This document shows, piece after piece, positions 17,464-26,310 of a stretch of DNA of 64,000 nucleotides. Under the pieces are notes generated by a model. It saw only the letters and a list, made by a program, of their open reading frames with translations. It was not told the DNA's origin and did no database searches. The stretch comes from Catalinimonas sp038039535 (GTDB lineage Bacteria; Bacteroidota; Bacteroidia; Cytophagales; Cyclobacteriaceae). The translations under genes and the position numbers were made by a program. The stretch is from assembly GCF_038039535.1 (NCBI RefSeq), contig NZ_JBBPHP010000008.1, positions 1 to 64,000 of the forward strand. The letters are read 5' to 3'. Position 1 is the first letter of the stretch. Each line of letters opens with the position of its first letter.

Positions 17464-18096
17464 ATGAAAGCAGAGCTTTTGAAAATACACCCTGAAAATC
17501 CAGAAAAAAGAAAAATTGATAAGGTAATTGAAGTTTTACGTCAGGGCGGAGTAGTGATTTATCCTACAGATACAGTCTACGGAATCGGCTGTGATATTTA
17601 TAATAAAGATGCTGTGGAGCGAGTAGCTCGCATCAAAGGAGTAGATTCTTCTAAGAATCATTTTTCATTTATCTGTAATGATCTGAGCCACATTTCAGAG
17701 TATGTAAAAAATCTGCCTACGCCCACGTTTAAACTCATGAAAAAAACATTGCCTGGCCCCTATACTTTTATCTTACGCTCCAGCAGCAAAGTACCTAAAG
17801 TAATAGACTCCAAAAAGAAAACAGTAGGCATTAGGATTCCCGACCATAATATCCCCTGTGAAATAGTAAAAGGTCTGGGTAACCCCATCATTACAACTTC
17901 TATTCATGACGATGATGAGATCGTAGAATATTCTACTGATCCTGCTTTAATTTATGAGAAGTTTAGCAATCTGGTAGATATCATCATTGACGGAGGTCCC
18001 GGAAATAATATCGCCTCTACTGTAGTAGATTGTACCGATGATTATGAAGTAAAAATAGTACGGGAAGGAATGGGCAATTTGGCCCCATTCATGTAA
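17464..18096 (+). CDS. tsaC: L-threonylcarbamoyladenylate synthase (Sua5/YciO/YrdC family)
   Basis: This 210-aa protein matches the YrdC fold throughout: GGVVIYPTDTVYGIGCDIYN (about 30-50), the KxR-type core RIKGVDSSKNHFSF, a PGPYTFILRSS block near 98 and VGIRIPDHNIPC near 122. It makes threonylcarbamoyl-AMP for t6A modification of tRNAs. It has no C-terminal Sua5 domain, as in the short TsaC/YwlC form. It is 12 bp before the WbqC-family gene. Confidence 0.88.
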   Translation: MKAELLKIHPENPEKRKIDKVIEVLRQGGVVIYPTDTVYGIGCDIYNKDAVERVARIKGVDSSKNHFSFICNDLSHISEYVKNLPTPTFKLMKKTLPGPYTFILRSSSKVPKVIDSKKKTVGIRIPDHNIPCEIVKGLGNPIITTSIHDDDEIVEYSTDPALIYEKFSNLVDIIIDGGPGNNIASTVVDCTDDYEVKIVREGMGNLAPFM

Positions 18097-18108
18097 TCTG
18101 GTCTGTTA

Positions 18109-18759
18109 ATGAATCATTCATCCGCAGATACTGTTTTGATGGAGTTACATTATCTGCCTTGCATCGCTTATTTTCTTCACTTGCAAAAGTTTCGGAATAT
18201 TATCGTTGAAGTAAATGAAAATTATACTAAACAAACCTACCGAAACCGAAGCTATATCCTTACTGCTAATAAAATACAAATGCTAAGCATACCTGTAAGC
18301 AAAGATGAGGAAAAAACAAAGTTGAAGGACATAAGGGTCAGCTATACGCAGCGTTGGCAAAATAATCACTGGAGAGCTATCAGTTCAGCCTATGGCAAGT
18401 CTCCTTTTTTTGATTTTTTTGCTGATTACTTCCATGACATTTTATACAGTAAATACAAGTTTTTAATAGACCTGAATGTGGATTTACTGACAAAGTGTCT
18501 TGAGCTGCTCAATTGGCATGATAAGAAAATAGAGCTTACAAGTTCATATGTGAAAGCCCCTGAAAGCCAGTGGGTTGACCTGAGAGGGGAAATGGACGTA
18601 AAGTTCATGCCACCCGACGATAAAAAAGAAAGGTATAAAGCCTACAATCAGATTTTTGGCAAAAACTTTGTTCCTAATCTGAGTGTAATAGATTTGTTGT
18701 TTTGTGAAGGTGCAAATGCCAATGTGATTCTAGGGCAATCATCCCTCACCTTTCGTTGA
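18109..18759 (+). CDS. WbqC-family protein
   Basis: This 216-aa protein fits the WbqC-like family: an N-terminal LHYLPCIAYFLHLQKFRNIIVE block, then YTKQTYRNRSYILTANKIQMLSIPV, and a later RAISSAYGKSPFFDFFADYF block. Members are cytoplasmic and often lie in polysaccharide loci, but their reaction is not established. It follows tsaC at 12 bp and is probably in the same operon. No immunity, transport or enzyme motif is seen. Confidence 0.75.
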   Translation: MNHSSADTVLMELHYLPCIAYFLHLQKFRNIIVEVNENYTKQTYRNRSYILTANKIQMLSIPVSKDEEKTKLKDIRVSYTQRWQNNHWRAISSAYGKSPFFDFFADYFHDILYSKYKFLIDLNVDLLTKCLELLNWHDKKIELTSSYVKAPESQWVDLRGEMDVKFMPPDDKKERYKAYNQIFGKNFVPNLSVIDLLFCEGANANVILGQSSLTFR

Positions 18760-18867
18760 ACATTTGCTTTCCCAGACTTGTTGAATTCTAGTACAAAATT
18801 TTTATCTTGCTCGTGGGCAGGATAGATCAATTAATGATTTCCGACTTACTTTTAATTCCTTAGTTAT

Positions 18868-21399
18868 ATGGAAGCTAAATTTTCTAATAGAGTGAAAGAA
18901 GTAATATCCCTTAGTAGAGAGGAGGCTCTCCGCTTGGGGCATGATTATATTGGTACAGAACACTTGCTGCTTGGCATGATCAGAGAGGGGGAGGGAGTAG
19001 CAGTTAGCTTACTGAAAAAACTGGGTGTATCACTTGATGAACTCAGAAATGCAGTAGAGCAGGCTACTAAAGGTACAGCCACCGGCAATGTGAAAAACCT
19101 GGCCAATATTCCTTTGACAAGACAGTCAGAGAAGGTGCTGAAGATCACGTATCTTGAGGCAAAAATATTCAAGAGTCAGTTAATTGGAACTGAACATCTG
19201 CTGCTCTCTATCTTGAGAGATGAAGATAATATCGCTACACAAATCCTGGAGAAATTTGATGTCAATTACGATGTTGTAAAAGAACTTCTGGAATACCAGA
19301 CAGAGAATCCTATGGCTTCTTCTGATACTGACGATAGCGATGAGGATTCTTCCAGCCGAATTTTTGGTGGCTCAAGCTCAAGCCGTGAGTCAAAAGGATC
19401 AGAAAAGTCAAGGACTCCGGTTTTGGATAACTTTGGCCGTGACCTTACCAAACTGGCCGATGAAGACAAACTTGATCCCATTGTAGGTAGAGAGAAAGAG
19501 ATTGAGCGTGTAGCGCAGATCCTGAGTAGAAGAAAGAAAAATAACCCTATTTTAATAGGTGAGCCAGGCGTTGGTAAGACTGCTATTGCTGAAGGCCTAG
19601 CCTTGCGAATTACCCAGAAAAAAGTATCTCGTGTACTATTCAACAAAAGAGTAGTAACGCTGGACCTTGCTTCTCTGGTAGCGGGTACTAAGTACCGCGG
19701 TCAGTTTGAAGAGCGTATGAAAGCGGTGATGAATGAGATAGAAAAATCTCCTGATGTTATCCTTTTCATAGACGAGCTGCACACCATCGTAGGAGCAGGT
19801 GGAGCTTCAGGTTCACTGGATGCTTCTAACATGTTCAAACCCGCGCTAGCTCGGGGTGAGATTCAATGCATCGGTGCTACTACGCTTGACGAGTATCGTC
19901 AATACATTGAAAAAGATGGCGCTTTGGCCCGTAGATTCCAGGTAGTAATGGTAGATGCTACTTCTCCCGAAGAGACTATGCAGATCCTTAACAACATTAA
20001 GGATAAGTATGAAAGCCATCATCATGTGAACTATACGCAGGAAGCGCTGGATGCTTGTGTAAGTCTTTCAGACCGTTACATCAGTGACCGTTTCTTACCC
20101 GATAAGGCAATTGACGTATTAGATGAAGCTGGAGCGCGTGTCCATATCAATAACATACATGTACCTGATGAAATCGTAAAGCTGGAAGAGGCGATAGAAA
20201 ATATCAAGGTAGAGAAAAACCGTGTCGTCAAAAGCCAGAAGTACGAAGAGGCTGCCCAGTTGCGAGATCGTGAGAAGAAGTTGTTAGATCAACTGGAAAG
20301 TGCCAAGCAAAAATGGGAGGAAGAAACACGTACCAAGCGTTATACTGTAGACGAAGAAAATGTAGCGGAAGTAATTGCGATGATGACGGGTATACCTACC
20401 AGCAGAGTGGCGCAGAACGAAAGCCAGAAACTTCTTGGCATGGGTGGTGAACTGAAAGGTAAAGTGATTGGTCAGGAAGATGCAATTAATAAACTGACAA
20501 AGGCAATACAGAGAACACGTGTAGGACTGAAAGATCCTCAAAAGCCTATAGGTACTTTCGTATTCTTAGGTCCTACAGGAGTAGGTAAAACAGAACTTGC
20601 TAAGGTTCTGGCAACTTACCTCTTTGATAAGGAAGACGCACTTATCAGAATAGACATGAGTGAGTACATGGAGAAATTCTCCGTATCTCGCTTGGTAGGA
20701 GCGCCTCCCGGATATGTTGGTTATGAGGAAGGGGGTCAGCTTACCGAAAAAGTAAGAAGAAAGCCTTACAGCGTGGTATTGCTTGATGAAATTGAGAAAG
20801 CCCACCCTGACGTTTTCAACCTCTTACTCCAGGTATTGGATGATGGTATCCTGACAGATGGATTGGGAAGAAGAGTAGATTTCCGTAATACTATCATTAT
20901 CATGACTTCTAATATCGGTGCCAGAGATCTGAAAGATTTTGGTGCAGGAATAGGATTCTCTACGCAGTCTAAGCAGGAGAATATGGATGAGATCATGAGG
21001 TCTACGATTCAGAATGCTTTGAAGAAAACCTTCAGCCCTGAGTTTCTGAACAGACTGGACGACGTTATCGTGTTCAACTCTCTGAAAAGAGAAGATATTC
21101 ACCAAATCATTGATATCACGCTTGGTAAGTTGTTCGCTCGTGTAACAGCCCTTGGTTATACAATAGAGTTGACTAAAAAAGCAAAAGACTTCATCGCTGA
21201 CAAAGGGTATGATCCTCAGTACGGTGCTCGCCCTCTCAACAGAGCGATACAGAAGTATCTGGAAGATGCTGTGGCTGAAGAAATCCTGAAAGGTGATGTA
21301 GAACCTACTGATATCATTGTGGCAGATTATGATGGGAAAAGTGATGAGCTTACACTAAGCCATAAGAAGAAAAAGATGGAGAAAGAAAAGAAAGAGTAA
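18868..21399 (+). CDS. clpC: ClpC-type AAA+ unfoldase of the Clp protease
   Basis: This 843-aa class I Clp ATPase has a double Clp_N domain (residues 1-150), a first AAA+ module with Walker A GEPGVGKTA near 232, a UVR-type middle segment (EEAAQLRDREKKLLDQLE, about 451-470), and a second AAA+ module with Walker A GPTGVGKTE near 572. A Clp C-terminal domain and Lys-rich tail follow. It unfolds substrates for ClpP and contributes to protein quality control. It is monocistronic with a strong terminator. Confidence 0.95.
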   Translation: MEAKFSNRVKEVISLSREEALRLGHDYIGTEHLLLGMIREGEGVAVSLLKKLGVSLDELRNAVEQATKGTATGNVKNLANIPLTRQSEKVLKITYLEAKIFKSQLIGTEHLLLSILRDEDNIATQILEKFDVNYDVVKELLEYQTENPMASSDTDDSDEDSSSRIFGGSSSSRESKGSEKSRTPVLDNFGRDLTKLADEDKLDPIVGREKEIERVAQILSRRKKNNPILIGEPGVGKTAIAEGLALRITQKKVSRVLFNKRVVTLDLASLVAGTKYRGQFEERMKAVMNEIEKSPDVILFIDELHTIVGAGGASGSLDASNMFKPALARGEIQCIGATTLDEYRQYIEKDGALARRFQVVMVDATSPEETMQILNNIKDKYESHHHVNYTQEALDACVSLSDRYISDRFLPDKAIDVLDEAGARVHINNIHVPDEIVKLEEAIENIKVEKNRVVKSQKYEEAAQLRDREKKLLDQLESAKQKWEEETRTKRYTVDEENVAEVIAMMTGIPTSRVAQNESQKLLGMGGELKGKVIGQEDAINKLTKAIQRTRVGLKDPQKPIGTFVFLGPTGVGKTELAKVLATYLFDKEDALIRIDMSEYMEKFSVSRLVGAPPGYVGYEEGGQLTEKVRRKPYSVVLLDEIEKAHPDVFNLLLQVLDDGILTDGLGRRVDFRNTIIIMTSNIGARDLKDFGAGIGFSTQSKQENMDEIMRSTIQNALKKTFSPEFLNRLDDVIVFNSLKREDIHQIIDITLGKLFARVTALGYTIELTKKAKDFIADKGYDPQYGARPLNRAIQKYLEDAVAEEILKGDVEPTDIIVADYDGKSDELTLSHKKKKMEKEKKE

Positions 21400-21421
21400 G
21401 CTATAGGAAAATAAATAAATG

Positions 21422-21454
21422 AAAGGACTGTCTGAAAAGACAGTCCTTTTTTTG
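21422..21454. terminator. terminator between clpC and DUF481 gene
   Basis: A perfect 12-bp stem, aaaggactgtct (21422-21433) with agacagtccttt (21438-21449), has a GAAA loop and a following T-run. An A-rich stretch on the other side and the convergent gene mean it probably works in both directions. Confidence 0.9.
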
Positions 21455-21459
21455 TTTGC

Positions 21460-22263
21460 TCAAAAGCTTAAAATAACGCCATTACTAATAGAATAAATAG
21501 TTTTAGAAATAGGAACTACCGGCTCATTTTCATAACCGATGAATGCGCTGGTTTGTAGAGAGAGTTTGGAAGTTACATTGATAAGTAAATTCAAGTCGGC
21601 ATTAACTCTGTGCCTAAAAATTTCTGCTTCAAAATCATAGCCTGTTTGATAGTAGGTAATCAGATTTAGGTTAATATGATCATTTAACTTAAATCTTCCT
21701 GAAAGATAATTAGATGATTTCCAGATGCGAGTTGTAAATATAGCTTCGTTAGGCCCAGGGTAATTCCAGGTTTCCTCTTCGTACATAGCACCTATACCTG
21801 CATACATACTGCTCTTCTCTGTTTTTTTCAGACGGAAGCGAAAGCCTCCTCCTCCCAGCCAACGAATTTCCATACCTCTTCCCTGGTCATACTGTACCTG
21901 TGTATAAGTCTCATAAGATATAGACCGCTTTCGCAGAAAATTGATCCTAAAATGACCATATCCAGTACTGTTAATGGGATCGTCAGATGTAGCCGTATAG
22001 TTGAACTGGCTGATAATCAGGAAACTGTGCAACTCAGAAATATAGCCAAAATCAGAGTTTGCGGTAAGGCCTATGAAAGAGACTGTTTCTCCATCGTCAT
22101 TGATACTGCGGTTGTTGGTATTGAAAGACAAACCTAGACTTCCCAGAAAGTAATTTACTGAGTCACTGCTCAGTCGTGACTTCTCTACATTAAGAATTTG
22201 CGCTGAAAGGTTTTGAATACAAAAAAGAGTAATACAGATGAAAAGAATATGCTTCAAAGACAT
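21460..22263 (-). CDS. DUF481-type outer-membrane beta-barrel protein
   Basis: This 267-aa protein has a signal peptide (MSLKHILFICITLFCIQNLSAQ) and a chain of amphipathic strands ending in an aromatic/hydrophobic C-terminus (SNGVILSF), as in outer-membrane barrels. The region FLGSLGLSFNTNNRS and the middle GYGHFRINFLRKRSISYETYTQVQ match the DUF481 (YdiY-like) family. The role is unknown. It converges on clpC and shares its terminator. Confidence 0.7.
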   Translation of the reverse strand: MSLKHILFICITLFCIQNLSAQILNVEKSRLSSDSVNYFLGSLGLSFNTNNRSINDDGETVSFIGLTANSDFGYISELHSFLIISQFNYTATSDDPINSTGYGHFRINFLRKRSISYETYTQVQYDQGRGMEIRWLGGGGFRFRLKKTEKSSMYAGIGAMYEEETWNYPGPNEAIFTTRIWKSSNYLSGRFKLNDHINLNLITYYQTGYDFEAEIFRHRVNADLNLLINVTSKLSLQTSAFIGYENEPVVPISKTIYSISNGVILSF

Positions 22264-22310
22264 AGTACGGATGTTATAAATGATTACCGCACAAAAGTAA
22301 AAAGATTCAT

Positions 22311-22823
22311 CTAAAACCGAATTCCGTCAGGCATGATGTATCTCTTTTGCACAGCTTCATCTGCCGTGGCTTTACGGATATTAAGTATTCTTCCTTTAAA
22401 ATGGAGGGCCTTGCCGGCCATCGCATGATTAAGGTCTACTTTAAGATGGGTGGCATTCTTTTCAACAACCTTTCCATTTTGGGTATTACCTTGTTCATCT
22501 GTAACTGATACATAGTCTCCTACATCACGGATTGAATCTGCCATTTCATCGTCTAAAACAAAACGCTCAATCGGGATAGAGGCAATATTGGAATCTTTAT
22601 GAGGTCCATATGCTTCCTCAACCGGGAGGATAAATTCAAAATTTTCACCGGATGCTATGCCACGGAGATTTTCCTGAAAGCTATCTAATATGCCTGAAGA
22701 TTTATAGTAAAAAATAAAAGGATAAGCAATATCCATCACTTCTAATACCTGTCCGGAAGCGTCACCTTCTCTCAATTCATAACTCATTGTAATGATTCTA
22801 TTCTCTTCTATAATCATCGTCAT
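22311..22823 (-). CDS. FKBP-type peptidyl-prolyl isomerase, SlyD-like
   Basis: This 170-aa protein matches SlyD-like FKBPs: an N-terminal strand ITMSYELREGDASGQVLE, IPFxYx-like PFIFYYKSSGIL, then the flap region FEFILPVEEAYGPHKDSNIASI, and a central VKVDLNHAMAGKALHFKGRIL signature. No signal peptide or His-rich metal tail is present, so it should be a cytoplasmic folding helper. It is divergent from coaX. Confidence 0.85.
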   Translation of the reverse strand: MTMIIEENRIITMSYELREGDASGQVLEVMDIAYPFIFYYKSSGILDSFQENLRGIASGENFEFILPVEEAYGPHKDSNIASIPIERFVLDDEMADSIRDVGDYVSVTDEQGNTQNGKVVEKNATHLKVDLNHAMAGKALHFKGRILNIRKATADEAVQKRYIMPDGIRF

Positions 22824-22882
22824 AATTTTGGTTTATTAAATGAACATCCCATATTGAGCATTGTTTATTCAAGAATTATACT

Positions 22883-23650
22883 ATGCTTTTGGCAATAGAT
22901 ATCGGTAACTCAAATATTGCATTTGGGATTTATGAAAATGGCTGGAAACAGCATTGGCGCCTCAACACTGTAGCTGATAAAACTTCAGATGAATACGAAG
23001 TGCTTTTCCGTTCGCTGATTTCCAATGGTCATGGAAGTTTAGAAAATGTGAAGCAGGTAGTGATCAGCAGTGTAGTGCCTCCCCTTAGCCCCACTTTTAA
23101 GCATATGGTGCAGCGTATGTTTGGTACTGCGCCTTTGATGGTAAATGCTACCATGGATACCGGTATAGAGGTAACAATAGACAATCCGGTGGAAATTGGC
23201 TCTGATTTGTTAGCTAATGCAGTAGCTGGATATGCCAAGTATCAGGATAAATGTATTGTGGTAGATTTTGGAACGGCACTTTCCATTACCATAGTAGGGG
23301 AGGGTGGAAAACTTCTGGGAGGTTCTATTGCTCCCGGTCTCAAATCAGCAATGAAAGCTTTGTCTTCTAATACCGCTCAATTGCCCTTCGTTCAGTTAGA
23401 AGCTCCTCCTTCAGCGATTGGTAAAAATACCATTCATGCAATTCAATCTGGAGTAGTGCTGGGTTATGTGGGTTTGGTAGAATCGTTAATTAAAAGAATT
23501 AAAGCAGAGTTAGGAGAGGCTGCCAAAGTAATAGCCACCGGAGGTCTAGCAGAAGTAATAGCACCCCACACTAAGCAGTTTGATGCCATAGATCCCTGGC
23601 TTACTCTGGATGGATTACGCCTGATAGCTCAGAGAAATGTATCAGCGTAA
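22883..23650 (+). CDS. coaX: type III pantothenate kinase
   Basis: This 255-aa protein has the ASKHA-type signature of CoaX: LAIDIGNSNIAFGIYENG at the N-terminus (phosphate 1 loop), the central GSDLLANAVAGY and VVDFGTALSITIV (phosphate 2), then GGSIAPGLKSAMKAL and VIATGGLAEVIAP. It phosphorylates pantothenate, the first step of coenzyme A synthesis. Length is typical and all motif blocks are present. Confidence 0.93.
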   Translation: MLLAIDIGNSNIAFGIYENGWKQHWRLNTVADKTSDEYEVLFRSLISNGHGSLENVKQVVISSVVPPLSPTFKHMVQRMFGTAPLMVNATMDTGIEVTIDNPVEIGSDLLANAVAGYAKYQDKCIVVDFGTALSITIVGEGGKLLGGSIAPGLKSAMKALSSNTAQLPFVQLEAPPSAIGKNTIHAIQSGVVLGYVGLVESLIKRIKAELGEAAKVIATGGLAEVIAPHTKQFDAIDPWLTLDGLRLIAQRNVSA

Positions 23651-23798
23651 GACCAATAATATTATGAGGCTATTGTTATTTGTCAGTAATTCTAAATACC
23701 AGATAAGCTCAATTACGTATACACAATGAGTTTATATAAAATATATTTTACTGAGTAATATCATATGAATAAAAAAACATATTTGTATACTTTGATGT

Positions 23799-24428
23799 AT
23801 GGAAGAACTAGTAAACAAAGTACTTATCAATTCAGCACTTGAGCCTAAGTTGATAGATGAAATACTGGCAGTAGGACGTTTGAAAAAGGTGAAGGCCGGA
23901 CGTGTAGTAATTAGCCCCGAAAGTCAGGCCAATGAGATGCCTATTGTACTAAAAGGCTTACTCAAAGTGATGCGTCAGGATAAAAATGGTAATGAAGTAT
24001 TCCTGTATTTTCTGGAAGGCGGAGAGACCTGTGCCATGTCCATTACTTGCTGCATAGAAGGAAAAAAGACCTCTTTTTTGGTAATGGCCGAAGAAGACTC
24101 AGTACTCTGGATGATTCCTATGAGCTATCTGGATACCTGGATCACCAAGTACCCATCATTCAGAAAATTTGTATTTGACTCCTACCAAACCAGGTTTGAT
24201 GAGTTGCTCAACACATTAGATAGTGTAGTCTTTTTAAATCTGGATGAACGACTTTATAAATACTTATTAGATAAAAAGCAGGCTTCCGGGTCTTTTGTAA
24301 TTCATAAAACTCATGAACAGATTGCCAACGAACTCAATACCTCTCGTGTGGTAGTATCCAGATTACTGAAAAAGCTGGAGAAAGAGCAGAAAATAGAGCA
24401 GTACCGCAATCGTATTGAGATCTTGTAA
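23799..24428 (+). CDS. Crp/Fnr-family regulator of the sulfur island
   Basis: This 209-aa protein has an N-terminal cyclic-nucleotide-binding-type beta barrel (residues 20-115) and a C-terminal winged helix, whose recognition region is EQIANELNTSRVVVSRLLKKLEKEQKI near 170-200. The barrel contains GETCAMSITCC, so Cys78, Cys84 and Cys85 form a cluster that could sense persulfide or oxidants; the Fnr iron-sulfur N-terminus is absent. The gene is next to five promoters carrying identically placed TGTAAC-N4-GTTACA-type operators, which is the strongest hint to its targets. It probably activates the sulfur-oxidation genes; the sensing chemistry is inference. Confidence 0.85.
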   Translation: MEELVNKVLINSALEPKLIDEILAVGRLKKVKAGRVVISPESQANEMPIVLKGLLKVMRQDKNGNEVFLYFLEGGETCAMSITCCIEGKKTSFLVMAEEDSVLWMIPMSYLDTWITKYPSFRKFVFDSYQTRFDELLNTLDSVVFLNLDERLYKYLLDKKQASGSFVIHKTHEQIANELNTSRVVVSRLLKKLEKEQKIEQYRNRIEIL

Positions 24429-24437
24429 TTTCCCTTA

Positions 24438-24482
24438 TGTTACAAATGTTACATCGCTGAAGATCAGCCTAACGTACTTTTG
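24438..24482 (+). promoter_or_regulatory. Crp/Fnr-type operator and promoter 1 (SulP permease)
   Basis: The operator is tgttac-aaat-gttaca at 24438-24453, one mismatch from a perfect TGTAAC-N4-GTTACA. The promoter element TACTTTTG is at 24475-24482. The operator centre is 33.5 bp from the first T of TTTG, placing the site at about -42 from the likely start, as for class II activation. Confidence 0.75.
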
Positions 24483-24504
24483 ATATGAGTATTAACATGA
24501 AAAT

Positions 24505-26232
24505 ATGAGACTTATACAAAAAGTATTGCCAATCACCAACTGGTTGCCCAGCTACAAAAAGGAATACCTCAATGGAGATATTTTTGCAGGGATAACAGTA
24601 GGTATTATGCTAATTCCTCAGGGAATGGCTTACGCATTGATCGCTGGTCTTCCTCCGGTATATGGATTATACGCTTCTATTGTACCTCAGGTCATTTATG
24701 CGATTTTCGGAACCTCCCGCCAGCTTTCAGTAGCTCCGGTAGCCATGGATTCGCTCCTGGTTGCTGCTGGGGTTTCTGTTTTGGCTACCCAGGGTACAGA
24801 CGCCTATATTGGCTTTGCCATCCTTTTAGCATTTTTCATGGGAGCTTTTCAGCTTCTGTTGGGCGTATTGAAGCTGGGTTTTATTACTAACTTATTATCT
24901 AAGCCAGTGATTAGCGGGTTCACTTCAGCCGCCGCCCTCATCATAGGCTTAAACCAACTCAAATACTTATTGGGAATAGAGTTAGTAAAGAGTAACAGGG
25001 TTTACGAAATCCTCTGGAGTGCCATTCTGCAGGTGGATCATACGCATTGGATTACCTTACTCATCGGAATTGCTGGAATTGTTATGATTAAGGGAGTTAA
25101 AAAGATTCATAAAAATATTCCTGGCGCATTGGTAGCCGTAGTATTTGGTACGGTGCTAGTCTATTTCATGCAGCTGGATGAAGCCGGGGTAAGTATCGTC
25201 AAAGCCATACCGGATGGTTTACCGGCATTTCAGCTGCCCAACTTATCCCTGGGTCAGTTAGGAGAAATTATTCCTCTAGCCTTGACGATCTCAGTGGTAG
25301 CGTTTATGGAAGCCTACTCGGTAGCCAAAGCGATAGAGGCTAAGAAGAGGAATTATAAAGTGCTGCCTAATCAGGAATTGGTAGCTCTGGGAGCAGCCAA
25401 TGTGGTGGGTTCACTTTTTCAGGCCTATCCGGTTACCGGAGGGTTTTCCCGTTCTGCGGTGAATTACCAATCTGGTGCCAATACTCCTGTTGCCTCAATC
25501 ATTAGCGCAGGCTTAGTAGCCTTGACCTTAGTATTCTTAACCCCTTTGTTTTATTATTTACCTGAAGCTATCTTGGCTTCAGTGATCATGGTAGCCGTGG
25601 CTGGTCTTATTGATTTATCTTATGCACGACAACTCTGGAAGGATAGTAAGATAGAGTTTTTACTTCTATTAGCCACTTTCCTGGTAACCCTGAATTTTAG
25701 CATGGTCCCGGGGATCGTGACAGGTATTGTACTTTCCATACTGGTGCTGCTGTATAAAGCGGCTTACCCTCACATCGCACGCTTGGGAAGGGTAAAGGGC
25801 TATCATGAGTTCAGAAATATAACCCGTTTCAAAGAGCTTGAAGTATGGGAAAACCTGTTGATTCTGAGAGTGGATGCCCCGCTGACTTTTATCAACATTC
25901 AATATTTCAAAGAATACGTGGAAAACACTATTCAGGAGTCTAATGACAAGATAGACACAGTAATTTTGGATGCAGGGCCTATTAGTCATCTGGATGCTAC
26001 AGCTTCTGTCGGCTTAAAGGAACTGTTGGACTTTCTAAAAGAAAAGCATATCAGATTTGTACTTTGTGATCTGATTGGACCGGTGAGAGACACACTACAC
26101 CGTACCGGACTGATTGATATTATTGGGAAGGAAAACATCTTTTTTGACCTCAATGAAGCAGTAACTTTTATTACCACCCATGAAGATGAAGGTCACAAGG
26201 AATATGCGCTACAGTCCAATCACAAACGGTAA
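24505..26232 (+). CDS. SulP-family anion permease with STAS domain
   Basis: This 575-aa transporter has the SulP signature near the N-terminus (DIFAGITVGIMLIPQGMAYALIAGLPPVYGLYAS), about 11-14 membrane spans to residue 440, and a cytoplasmic STAS domain at about 440-560 with the core VILDAGPISHLDATASVGLKEL. It likely moves sulfate or a related anion across the inner membrane. It is the first gene under operator 1. In a sulfur-oxidation island it could export sulfate or import sulfate or thiosulfate; the direction is not shown. Confidence 0.9.
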   Translation: MRLIQKVLPITNWLPSYKKEYLNGDIFAGITVGIMLIPQGMAYALIAGLPPVYGLYASIVPQVIYAIFGTSRQLSVAPVAMDSLLVAAGVSVLATQGTDAYIGFAILLAFFMGAFQLLLGVLKLGFITNLLSKPVISGFTSAAALIIGLNQLKYLLGIELVKSNRVYEILWSAILQVDHTHWITLLIGIAGIVMIKGVKKIHKNIPGALVAVVFGTVLVYFMQLDEAGVSIVKAIPDGLPAFQLPNLSLGQLGEIIPLALTISVVAFMEAYSVAKAIEAKKRNYKVLPNQELVALGAANVVGSLFQAYPVTGGFSRSAVNYQSGANTPVASIISAGLVALTLVFLTPLFYYLPEAILASVIMVAVAGLIDLSYARQLWKDSKIEFLLLLATFLVTLNFSMVPGIVTGIVLSILVLLYKAAYPHIARLGRVKGYHEFRNITRFKELEVWENLLILRVDAPLTFINIQYFKEYVENTIQESNDKIDTVILDAGPISHLDATASVGLKELLDFLKEKHIRFVLCDLIGPVRDTLHRTGLIDIIGKENIFFDLNEAVTFITTHEDEGHKEYALQSNHKR

Positions 26233-26272
26233 CAATTGTTACACTTAGATTTATCTACGTCTCGTATATTTG
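26228..26272 (+). promoter_or_regulatory. Crp/Fnr-type operator and promoter 2
   Basis: The operator ggtaac-aatt-gttaca (26228-26243; GTAACAATTGTTAC is perfectly palindromic) is followed by TATATTTG at 26265-26272. The centre-to-TTT spacing is 33.5 bp, identical to the other four sites. It drives the first metallo-beta-lactamase/rhodanese gene. Confidence 0.85.
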
Positions 26273-26310
26273 AATAATTAAACGTAATAGAAATTCAAGA
26301 AAACATTGAT

